Of a DNA stretch of 64,000 nucleotides, positions 47,822 through 55,975 are shown piece after piece; the first letter of the stretch is position 1; every line of letters starts with the position of its first letter. Origin of the DNA: Acidovorax sp. (GTDB lineage Bacteria > Pseudomonadota > Gammaproteobacteria > Burkholderiales > Burkholderiaceae_C); assembly GCA_031277855.1 (NCBI GenBank), contig JAITLO010000029.1:1-64000 (forward strand), read 5' to 3'. The notes under the pieces were generated by a model that saw nothing but the letters and a program-made list of their open reading frames with translations, made no database searches and was not told the origin of the DNA. The translations under genes were made by a program, and so were the position numbers.

Positions 47822-50800
47822 ATGACCACACCACGCAAGCCCTTCTGGCGCCGCTGGACGCAAGCCCCCACAGCTTCCAACGCCACGCTGCTGACCGGCA
47901 ACACCCCAAACGGGCCAGTCAGCGCCATGCGCCCCTTGGCGCTGGAGCAGCGCTTTATGTTTGATGGCGCGGGTGCAGTCGATGCCGTACATGCCGCACA
48001 TGCGGTGGCTGACGGCGTAACCACCACCACCGACGCGGCAGCCGACACCACCAGCGCACTGCGCCATGCGCTGATGGCGGAGGTGCCAGCGGCTGACAGC
48101 CAGCGCCAGGAAGCGGTGGTGTTCAATGTTACGGGTGTTAACCCGCCAACATTGGTGTCTGCGACCTTCGCCGACAGCGCACTGAAAATTGGCGAAACCT
48201 CCACTGTCACCTTTGTGTTCTCTACGGCGGTCTCCGGTTTCACTACGGCCAGTCTCACCACGCCCAACGGCAACATCACCAGCCTCGGCTCCAGCGATGG
48301 TGGCATCACCTGGACCGGCCTCTTTACCCCGGACGCGGGCGTGACAGATGCCACCAACGTCATCACGGTGAACCTGAGCAGTGTCTTCAGTGTCAGTGGC
48401 AACGTCGTTGGCAGTGGCTCTGCAGACTCCAGCAACTACGCCATCGACACGCTGGCGCCGACCGTCACCACGGCTTCCGCAACCACCGCCAATGGCCGCT
48501 ATGTCGTCGGGCAGACGGTGGACATCACCATCACCTTCAACGAGAACGTGACGGTTTCGGGCACGCCGCAGCTGACGCTGGAAACCGGTAGCACCGACCG
48601 GGTTGTGAACTACCTCAGCGGTTCGGGCACGAACACCCTGACCTTCCGCTACACGATCCAGGCAGGAGACACCAGCCTGGATCTGGACTATGTCAACAGC
48701 AATGCGCTGGGACTCAACGGCGGCAGCATCCGCGACAGCGCTGGCAATAATGCAACGCTGACCTTGGCGGCGCCCGGCACCGCGGGCTCCCTGGGGGCCA
48801 ACAAGGCCATCGTCATCGACTCGGCTCCCAACATCAGCAATCTCAATGGCGACAGCGTGGCCTGGCCGGGCGCAGGCAATACGGTCACGCTCGATGTGGC
48901 CAGCAACGCCACCCTTTCTGACGCGGAATTTGGTGCGCGCAACAGCGGCAACGGCAACTGGAGTGGCGGCATCCTGACGGTGCAGCGCGCCGGTACAGCG
49001 GCTTCCGCCGATGTGCTTGGCTTCAATACATCCGGTGCCTTGTTCACTGTCAGCGGCAGCAACTTGCAGTCCGGTGGGCTGACGTTTGCGACGTTCACTA
49101 ACACCGGCGGCGTGTTGGCGGTCACCTTCACCAGCAGCGGCACGGCAGCCACCACCGCCTTGGTGCAGGATGTGCTGCGCCACATCACCTACCGCAATGA
49201 CACGCCAGCAGGTGATGCCACCATGCGTTTCACCTTCAACGATGGCCTCAGCAGCGCCACTGCCGATGTGACTGTGAATACTGGCAACCAGGCACCCACG
49301 GTCAATCTCACTGGCACCAACCCGACCTACACCGAGAACGGCTCGGCGGTCCAGCTGTTCAGCGGCGCGAGCATCAATACCATCGAGTCTGGCCAGTTAG
49401 TGCAGCAGATGGTCTTCACCGTCAGCGGCATCGCCAACGGCGCGTCCGAGAAGCTGGTCATCGACGGCACCAACGTGACCCTGGTCCAGGGCACCTCGCT
49501 GACCACCTCGGCCAATGGCATCAGCGTCACGGTGTCGGTGAGCAGCGGCACGGCCACCGTCACCCTGGACAAGACCGCCGGCCTGTCCACGGCGACGGCG
49601 CAGACCGTGCTCAACAGCATCGCCTACCGCAATGACAGCGAGACCCCGACCACGGTCAACCGGGTCGTGACCCTGAGCACGGTGAGCGACAATGGCGGAA
49701 CTGCCGACGGTGGCCAGCCTACCGCTTCCGTGGGTATCTTCAGCACCGTGACCGTGGTCGGGGTCAACGATGCGCCGGTGCTGGCCGGTGGGCCCTACAA
49801 CTTCGCCAGCATCACCGAAGACGTCACCGCCACTGGCGTGCGGATATCGACCATACTGGCCAGCCACACCATGACCGACCCCGATACCAGCGCCCTGCGC
49901 GGTGTCGCGATTATCGGCAAGACCGGCAACGGCACCTGGCAGTACTCCACCGACAACAGCACCTGGAACGACTTCGGTGCCGTTTCGAGTAACAGCTCGC
50001 TGTTGCTCGCCGCCACCACCTATGTGCGCTACGTCCCGGACGCGGCCAATGGCGAGACCGCGACCCTGAGCTTCCGTGGCTGGGACCAGACCACCGGCAC
50101 CGCCTCCGTCAACGGCATCCGTAGCACGGCCGATACCTCCAGCAACGGCGGCACCACGGCGTTCTCCACCGGTACCGGGGCGATCAACCAGATCGTGACC
50201 TCGGTCAACGACGCGCCGGTGATGACCGGTGTATTGCCGAGCCTGTCCGGGATCAACGACGACTCAATCAACAACGGCGGTGCGCTGGTCAGCGACCTGC
50301 TGGGTGGTGTCACGGACGTCGATGCCGGCGCGCTCAGGGGCATGGCCATCACCGACCTGACCGCGACCTACGGCAAGTGGCAATACAGCCTTGACGCCGG
50401 CAGCACTTGGAGCGACGTCGGTGCCGTCTCCACCAGCAGCGCGCTGATCCTCACCTCCCAGAACATGGTGCGTTTCGTGCCGGACGGCATCCATGGCGAG
50501 ACGGCGACCATCACCTACAAGGCCTGGGACCAAACCAGCAACGCCGGCCAGCAGGGAACTAAGGTCGATGCCACCACCGCCGGTGGTACCTCGGCCTTCT
50601 CCTCCAATGCCGACACCGCCAGCGTGGTGGTTACTGCTGTCAACGATGCCCCGGTGGTCACTGTGAGCAGTGGTTCCGCGTCCTGGACCGAAGGCAACAA
50701 CGTCGCCTCCACTCCGGTCGCGGTGGACGCGGGCCTGACCCTGGTCGACGCGGACGGTCCGAACCCGACCAGTGCCACGGCGCGCATGCTGACCTACTAC

Positions 50801-53800
50801 AGCGCCCAGGACACCCTGAGCTTCGTCAACGACGGGCTGACCATGGGCAATATCATCGGCACTTGGACCGTCGGCACCGGCACCCTGACCCTGACTTCCG
50901 CCGGCAACCAGGCGACTGTGGCACAGTTCCAGGCCGCGCTGCGGGCGATTACCTACAACAATTCCTCGGAAAGCCCGACCACCACCACCCGTACCGTGCA
51001 GTTCACCGTGACCGATGGCAGCAATGCCCAGTCCACGGCCGTTACCCGTGATATCACCATCACTGCGGTCAACGACTCGCCGACCATCAGTGCCGTGGCC
51101 TCGCTGCCGGTAACCGAGGATACGCCGACGGCGCTGGGCCAGATTACGTTCAGCGATGTCGACACCACCCTTGGCATCGCGACGTTCTCGGTCGGCAGCG
51201 GCACCCTCAGCGCCATCGGCGCCGGCGGCGTGACCGTGGGTGGCACGGCGACGGCCCTGACCCTGAGCGGCACCCTGGCCAACATCAACAACTTCATCGC
51301 CGCCAACCGCCTGCTCTACACCCCGGCGGCCAACGCCAGCGGCGACGTGACCCTGACCATCAGCATCAACACCACCAGTGTGACCGACGCCACCACCATC
51401 GTGACCTTGCAGGTCACCGCGGTGAACGACGCGCCGGTGGTCAGCGTGCCGGTGTCCATCGGTGTGACCGAGGATGTGGCCAGTGTGATCAGCGGCATCA
51501 GCTTCACCGACGTCGATGCCGGCGCCAACACCGTCACTGCGACTTTCTCTGTACCCAGCGGCACCCTTAGTGCCAGCAGTGGCTCTGGCGTCAGCGTAAG
51601 TGGCTCCGACACCGACGTGCTGACCCTGTCCGGCAGCCTGGCCGACATCAACGCCTTCATTTCGGCCAACAGCCTGACGTTCAAGACGGCTCAGGACGCC
51701 ACCACCAACGTGGTCCTGACGGTGACCCTCAACGACAACGGCTTTAGCGGCAGCGGCGGCGAGCAGACCGACACCAAGACCGTGACCCTCATCGTCACCG
51801 CGGTCAACGATGCACCGGTCAACAACGTGCCAGGCGCACAGACCGCCTCGCAGAACATTGCCCTGGGCTTTAACACCGCCAACGGCAATGCCATCTCCAT
51901 CAGCGATGTGGACGCCGGCAACGGCCTGCTGACTGTGACCCTGACTGCAACCAACGGCACGCTCAGCCTGGGTAGCCTCAGCGGCATCACCGTGCTGCAG
52001 GGCACCGGCACCAACGACGCGAGCATGATCTTCGAGGGCAACCGCGCCAACATCAATGCCGCGTTGCAGACCCTGAGCTTCAAGTCCGGCAGTACCTTCC
52101 TCGGCGCCGCCAGCCTGACCATAGAGACCAACGACAACGGCAACAGCGGCAGCGGTGGGGCGAAGACCGATATCGACACCATCTCGATCAATGTGATCCC
52201 GGTGAACCCGAAGGTGGTCAACGTCGCTGCGCAAGGCCTGGATCGCACCGTGAAGATCGGCGACGAAGTGCTGATCAGCATGACCTGGGACCAGGTGGTC
52301 AATGTCGATAGCAGCGGCGGTACCCCGAGTCTGCTGCTGGAAACCGGCCTGGTTGACCGCAACGCGGTCTATGTCAGTGGCTCGGGCAGCAACACCCTGG
52401 TGTTCAAGTACACCGTGCAGGCCGGTGACATGAGCGCTGATCTGGACTTTCAAAGCACGGCGGCCTTGCAACTCAATGGTGCGGTGCTGAGCAATGCCAC
52501 CAACGACCTGGCGGTGCTCACCCTGCCTACCGTGGGCGGAGCAGACTCGTTGGGTGGCCGTAGCAATATCGTGGTCGATGGCGTGGCGCCTGTGGTGGCC
52601 AGTGTGGGTGTCCCAACTGACGGCACTTATATTCCAGGCCAGAATCTGGACTTCACCGTCAACCTCAGCGAGAACGTGGTGGTTGATACCACCGGCGGCA
52701 CGCCGCGCCTGGAAATCACGCTGGACACCGGGGGCATTGTGTATGCCAACTATGTGTCCGGCTCTGGCGGTAGCGCCCTGGTGTTCCGTATGACGGTGGC
52801 CAGCGGTCAGCTGGACAGCAATGGCATCAGCCTGGGCAGTGCGCTGCAGCTCAATGGCGGCAGCATTCGTGACAGTGCTGGCAACGACACCGTGGTGACC
52901 TTGAACAGCGTCGGCAGCACCGCCAATGTCAATATTGATGGTGTGGCGCCGGAGGTGGCCAGCGTCACGACGCCGGCTGACGGCCACTACAAGGCCGGTG
53001 ATGTGCTGAGCTTTACCGTCAACGCCAGCGAGGCGGTGCAGACCGGCACATTGCCTCCGCGTCTGGTGCTAGATGTGGGCGGCGTGACCCGCTACGCCAC
53101 CTACGTCTCCGGCAGCGGCAGCGCGGCGCTGGTGTTCCAGTACACCGTGCAGGCTGGCGACAATGATGCAGGCGGCATTGCGGTCAACAGCATCGACCTG
53201 CGCGGCGAACAGCTCACCGACCTGGCCGGCAACGACATGAACCTGGCCCTGAATGCAGTGGGAGCCACGGCAGGGATTGTGGTGGACACCACGGCGCCCA
53301 CGGCGAGTCTGTCACTGGACAAAAGCCTGTTGAATGCACAGGAAACGGCGCTGCTGACGGTGCGCTTTAGCGAGGCTGTAACGGGCCTCACCACGGCGGA
53401 CTTCACGGTGGCCCATGGCGTGCTCAGTAACCTGAATTCATCCGATGGCGGCATCACCTGGACGGCGACGTTTACACCGGATGCAGGCGTCACCAACGCC
53501 AGCAATCTCATCACGCTGAACAACACCGCTGTGCAAGATGGTGCAGGCAATACCGGCATGGGGACGACAAGTTCAAACAGCTACGCCATCGATACGGTGT
53601 TGCCCGCCCAGCCTGTGTTGCAGTTGGAGAGCAATGTGGAGGCTAAGGCCACGGTGCGTGTGGATGCGCTGGTGGCAGGTGGGCACTGGGAGTACTCGCT
53701 GGATGGCGGTCAGACCTGGGCTGCTGGGCAAGGGAATTCCGTAGTCTTGCAAGGTGCGGGCGTTTATGCGCTGCAAGTGCGACAAAGTAGTGCTGCGGGG

Positions 53801-54580
53801 AATATGTCGACGGCTTCACTGCTGTCGATTGAAGTGTTCCCCGTGGTGGTGCCACCCACTGTGACCTGGCCTTCTTTTGAAAGCGCGTGGAGCGGCGGCT
53901 TGCCAGGAGCTTTTGGTGCTTCAACGGGTGCTTCTGCATGGGGATTGGGTGGTGAGCCTCCTGCGGAAAGCGCTGGCAGCCAGGCCTTCTTCGCTATGGG
54001 CAACAGCGATGGCCGCGTGTGGGGTACATCCGGCTTGTCCTCGTTCTTCCGTGGTGGCGTGGCGAGTGAAAACCAGGAGCTTTCCCACGGTTTTCTAGGC
54101 GCTGGACACAGCGATGCCGGTGTGTTTGGCGCATCCACTCTCTCCGGTCTTTTCAGCCTTGCCATGCCGGAGTCCGGAAAAGCAGACCCTGGCCTGGTGG
54201 TGCGCAATGCGGTGGATGCATTGGAAGCTGGTGCAGGCCAGCAGGTGGATTGGCTGGTGCCGCCCACCCTGTTTGGCCACAGCGATCCGTTGGCGAGCGT
54301 GCAGCTGTCCATGACACAGGCCGATGGCCGCGCATTGCCGGCCTGGCTGAAGTTTGATGTGCGCACTGGCAAGCTCACCGGGACCATGCCCGAGGGCTTT
54401 AAGGGCGAGCTGGTGTTGCGCTTGACAGCCCGCGACAGCCAAGGCCATGCCGTGCACACCAGCATCAAGCTCAAGGCTGCAGAGGCCGCCCCTGTGGCCC
54501 GCACGGGTGTGGCAGAGCAATTGCAGCATGCTGCCCAGCTGCGTGCTGGCCAGATGACGGCCCAGCGTCTGCATATCTGA
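47822..54580 (+). CDS. Giant Ig/cadherin-repeat surface protein with an N-terminal LEPR-like motif
   Basis: A 2252-residue Thr/Ser/Gly/Asn-rich protein, probably a surface adhesin or biofilm protein. The N-terminus is basic (PRKPFWRRW) with no classical signal peptide. LEQRFMFDGA at 41-50 matches the LEPR-type motif seen near the start of many long repetitive proteins. Order after that: an Ig-like unit (about 105-215), an Ig-like unit ending SIRDSAGN (about 218-340), cadherin/VCBS-like repeats linked by VNDAP/VNDSP at residues 648, 795, 940, 1083, 1201 and 1328, then four or five more Ig-like units (about 1460-1925). A Gly/Ser linker (about 2005-2110) and a putative Ig domain with LPAWLKFDVRTGKLTG (about 2140-2230) finish it. 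No RTX nonapeptides, LPxTG or PEP-CTERM signal is seen. Confidence 0.88.
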   Translation: MTTPRKPFWRRWTQAPTASNATLLTGNTPNGPVSAMRPLALEQRFMFDGAGAVDAVHAAHAVADGVTTTTDAAADTTSALRHALMAEVPAADSQRQEAVVFNVTGVNPPTLVSATFADSALKIGETSTVTFVFSTAVSGFTTASLTTPNGNITSLGSSDGGITWTGLFTPDAGVTDATNVITVNLSSVFSVSGNVVGSGSADSSNYAIDTLAPTVTTASATTANGRYVVGQTVDITITFNENVTVSGTPQLTLETGSTDRVVNYLSGSGTNTLTFRYTIQAGDTSLDLDYVNSNALGLNGGSIRDSAGNNATLTLAAPGTAGSLGANKAIVIDSAPNISNLNGDSVAWPGAGNTVTLDVASNATLSDAEFGARNSGNGNWSGGILTVQRAGTAASADVLGFNTSGALFTVSGSNLQSGGLTFATFTNTGGVLAVTFTSSGTAATTALVQDVLRHITYRNDTPAGDATMRFTFNDGLSSATADVTVNTGNQAPTVNLTGTNPTYTENGSAVQLFSGASINTIESGQLVQQMVFTVSGIANGASEKLVIDGTNVTLVQGTSLTTSANGISVTVSVSSGTATVTLDKTAGLSTATAQTVLNSIAYRNDSETPTTVNRVVTLSTVSDNGGTADGGQPTASVGIFSTVTVVGVNDAPVLAGGPYNFASITEDVTATGVRISTILASHTMTDPDTSALRGVAIIGKTGNGTWQYSTDNSTWNDFGAVSSNSSLLLAATTYVRYVPDAANGETATLSFRGWDQTTGTASVNGIRSTADTSSNGGTTAFSTGTGAINQIVTSVNDAPVMTGVLPSLSGINDDSINNGGALVSDLLGGVTDVDAGALRGMAITDLTATYGKWQYSLDAGSTWSDVGAVSTSSALILTSQNMVRFVPDGIHGETATITYKAWDQTSNAGQQGTKVDATTAGGTSAFSSNADTASVVVTAVNDAPVVTVSSGSASWTEGNNVASTPVAVDAGLTLVDADGPNPTSATARMLTYYSAQDTLSFVNDGLTMGNIIGTWTVGTGTLTLTSAGNQATVAQFQAALRAITYNNSSESPTTTTRTVQFTVTDGSNAQSTAVTRDITITAVNDSPTISAVASLPVTEDTPTALGQITFSDVDTTLGIATFSVGSGTLSAIGAGGVTVGGTATALTLSGTLANINNFIAANRLLYTPAANASGDVTLTISINTTSVTDATTIVTLQVTAVNDAPVVSVPVSIGVTEDVASVISGISFTDVDAGANTVTATFSVPSGTLSASSGSGVSVSGSDTDVLTLSGSLADINAFISANSLTFKTAQDATTNVVLTVTLNDNGFSGSGGEQTDTKTVTLIVTAVNDAPVNNVPGAQTASQNIALGFNTANGNAISISDVDAGNGLLTVTLTATNGTLSLGSLSGITVLQGTGTNDASMIFEGNRANINAALQTLSFKSGSTFLGAASLTIETNDNGNSGSGGAKTDIDTISINVIPVNPKVVNVAAQGLDRTVKIGDEVLISMTWDQVVNVDSSGGTPSLLLETGLVDRNAVYVSGSGSNTLVFKYTVQAGDMSADLDFQSTAALQLNGAVLSNATNDLAVLTLPTVGGADSLGGRSNIVVDGVAPVVASVGVPTDGTYIPGQNLDFTVNLSENVVVDTTGGTPRLEITLDTGGIVYANYVSGSGGSALVFRMTVASGQLDSNGISLGSALQLNGGSIRDSAGNDTVVTLNSVGSTANVNIDGVAPEVASVTTPADGHYKAGDVLSFTVNASEAVQTGTLPPRLVLDVGGVTRYATYVSGSGSAALVFQYTVQAGDNDAGGIAVNSIDLRGEQLTDLAGNDMNLALNAVGATAGIVVDTTAPTASLSLDKSLLNAQETALLTVRFSEAVTGLTTADFTVAHGVLSNLNSSDGGITWTATFTPDAGVTNASNLITLNNTAVQDGAGNTGMGTTSSNSYAIDTVLPAQPVLQLESNVEAKATVRVDALVAGGHWEYSLDGGQTWAAGQGNSVVLQGAGVYALQVRQSSAAGNMSTASLLSIEVFPVVVPPTVTWPSFESAWSGGLPGAFGASTGASAWGLGGEPPAESAGSQAFFAMGNSDGRVWGTSGLSSFFRGGVASENQELSHGFLGAGHSDAGVFGASTLSGLFSLAMPESGKADPGLVVRNAVDALEAGAGQQVDWLVPPTLFGHSDPLASVQLSMTQADGRALPAWLKFDVRTGKLTGTMPEGFKGELVLRLTARDSQGHAVHTSIKLKAAEAAPVARTGVAEQLQHAAQLRAGQMTAQRLHI

Positions 54581-54598
54581 TCCGGAGATGGTGGCGCA

Positions 54599-55975
54599 GT
54601 GAATGCTTCGATAACAACGGGCCGCGTGCACCCCGCAGCGCTGCTGCTGGAGCTGGGCCACCGGGCCCGGCTGGCTGCCACAGTGCAGGAGCTGGAGTTT
54701 CTGCTGGTCAATGACACACGCTTGTTGCAGCCCTACCGGCAGGCCGTGTGGTGGACGCATCAAGGGGGTGTGCAGGCGCTGTCGGGTGTAGTGCAGCCAG
54801 ACCGCAACGTGCCCTATGCCCAGTGGGTGGCGCAGGTCTGCCGCCATATGGTGCAGCAGCAGAGCGCAGCCTGCGTGCTGACGGCGGTCGATCTGCCTCC
54901 TGATCTGGCGGCACAGTGGGCGCAATGGTGGCCTGCCCATGCGGTGTGGCTGCCCATGCAGCTCAAGTCCCAGGGGGGCGCTGTGGAGACCGCTGCGGCC
55001 GGTTTGTTGCTCGCCGGGCCAGAGCCTGTACCGGCCGATCGCCTGCCGCTGCTGGCGGAGTGGAGCAGCATGTGGATCCATGCCTGGCAAGCCCTGCAGC
55101 GTCAGCATCTGGGTTCGCCACGCCAGTGGTGGGCGCGTTTGCGCCAGCAACAAGCCCAGCGTGCATGGTGGCGCAGGCCTGCCGTGTGGGCCGTATGCGC
55201 ATTGTTGGTGCTGGCGGCATGGCCTGTGCATTTGACGGTGTTGGCACCCGGCGAGTTGGTGGCAGCACAGCCGGTTGTTCTGCGAGCGCCCATGGATGGC
55301 GTGGTGGAGCAGATCCATGTACAGCCCAACGAGATGGTGAGCGAAGGCCAGTTGCTGTTCAGCCTGGACGAGGCGCAGATAGCCAGCAGGCTGGAAGTGT
55401 CGCAGCAGGCCTTGCAGACGGCCGAGGCCGAATACCGCCAGTTTGCGCAACTGGCACTGGGCGATATGCGCTCCAAATCCCAACTGGCAGCGTTGGCAGG
55501 CAAGATTGGAGAGCGGCGCGCAGAGCAGGCCTTTTTGACCGAGCAGCGCCTGCGCGCCCAGATGCTGGCGCCGCGTGCCGGCATGGTGCTGTTTGACGCA
55601 CCCACAGAATGGATAGGCAAGCCGGTGCAGACTGGCGAGCGCGTGATGCGCATTGCACAGCCGGATGTGGTGGAGGTGGAAGCCTGGCTGCCGATTGGCG
55701 ATGCCATCCCGCTCCAGGTGGGTGCTCCGGTGCAGCTGTATCTGGCGGCCGATCCCTTGGCTGCCGTGCAGGCGCGGGTGCGGTATATGGCTTATGACGC
55801 CGTGGTCCGCCCAGATGGTGCCTACGCCTACCGCGTGCGTGCCGAGCTGCTGCAGCCAGGTGCACAGCGCATAGGCCTCAAAGGCACGGCCAAGCTGCAA
55901 GGAGAGAGGGTCAGCCTGGCGTACTGGATGGTGCGCAAGCCCTGGGCCAGCATTCGCCAGTGGGTGGCGCTGTGA
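54599..55975 (+). CDS. Inner-membrane HlyD-like adaptor with an N-terminal GAF-like cytosolic region
   Basis: A 458-residue protein starting with GTG (GGAG upstream). Residues 15-165 are soluble and look like a GAF-type domain (ELEFLLVNDTRLLQPYRQAVWW, VQALSGVVQPD, VWLPMQLKSQGG, GLLLAGPEPV in order). One membrane helix lies at 193-211. The periplasmic part is HlyD-like: a lipoyl half (PMDGVVEQIHVQPNEMVSEGQLL in part, 231-253), a coiled coil (260-325) and a barrel (LAPRAGMVLF ... VQTGERVMRIAQP). It follows the giant gene by 18 bases and its stop overlaps the next start (GTGA). The GAF assignment is by pattern only. Confidence 0.85.
   Translation: MNASITTGRVHPAALLLELGHRARLAATVQELEFLLVNDTRLLQPYRQAVWWTHQGGVQALSGVVQPDRNVPYAQWVAQVCRHMVQQQSAACVLTAVDLPPDLAAQWAQWWPAHAVWLPMQLKSQGGAVETAAAGLLLAGPEPVPADRLPLLAEWSSMWIHAWQALQRQHLGSPRQWWARLRQQQAQRAWWRRPAVWAVCALLVLAAWPVHLTVLAPGELVAAQPVVLRAPMDGVVEQIHVQPNEMVSEGQLLFSLDEAQIASRLEVSQQALQTAEAEYRQFAQLALGDMRSKSQLAALAGKIGERRAEQAFLTEQRLRAQMLAPRAGMVLFDAPTEWIGKPVQTGERVMRIAQPDVVEVEAWLPIGDAIPLQVGAPVQLYLAADPLAAVQARVRYMAYDAVVRPDGAYAYRVRAELLQPGAQRIGLKGTAKLQGERVSLAYWMVRKPWASIRQWVAL

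Noticed and set aside
50264..52987. A 907-codon open frame antisense to the giant repeat gene
   Set aside because: It mirrors a low-complexity, GC-rich repeat region; its translation has no recognisable domain and reads as scrambled His/Gly/Ala/Arg stretches. The plus-strand frame has coherent Ig and cadherin repeats.
47822..54580. Type I secreted RTX adhesin (LapA/BapA type)
   Set aside because: No GGxGxD nonapeptide repeats, no C-terminal secretion region of that kind, no ABC transporter and no LapG/LapD-type genes are in the cluster.
54095..55900. A 601-codon antisense frame over the end of the giant gene and the adaptor gene
   Set aside because: It crosses two genes with clear products and gives a His/Gln-rich translation typical of antisense frames in GC-rich DNA.
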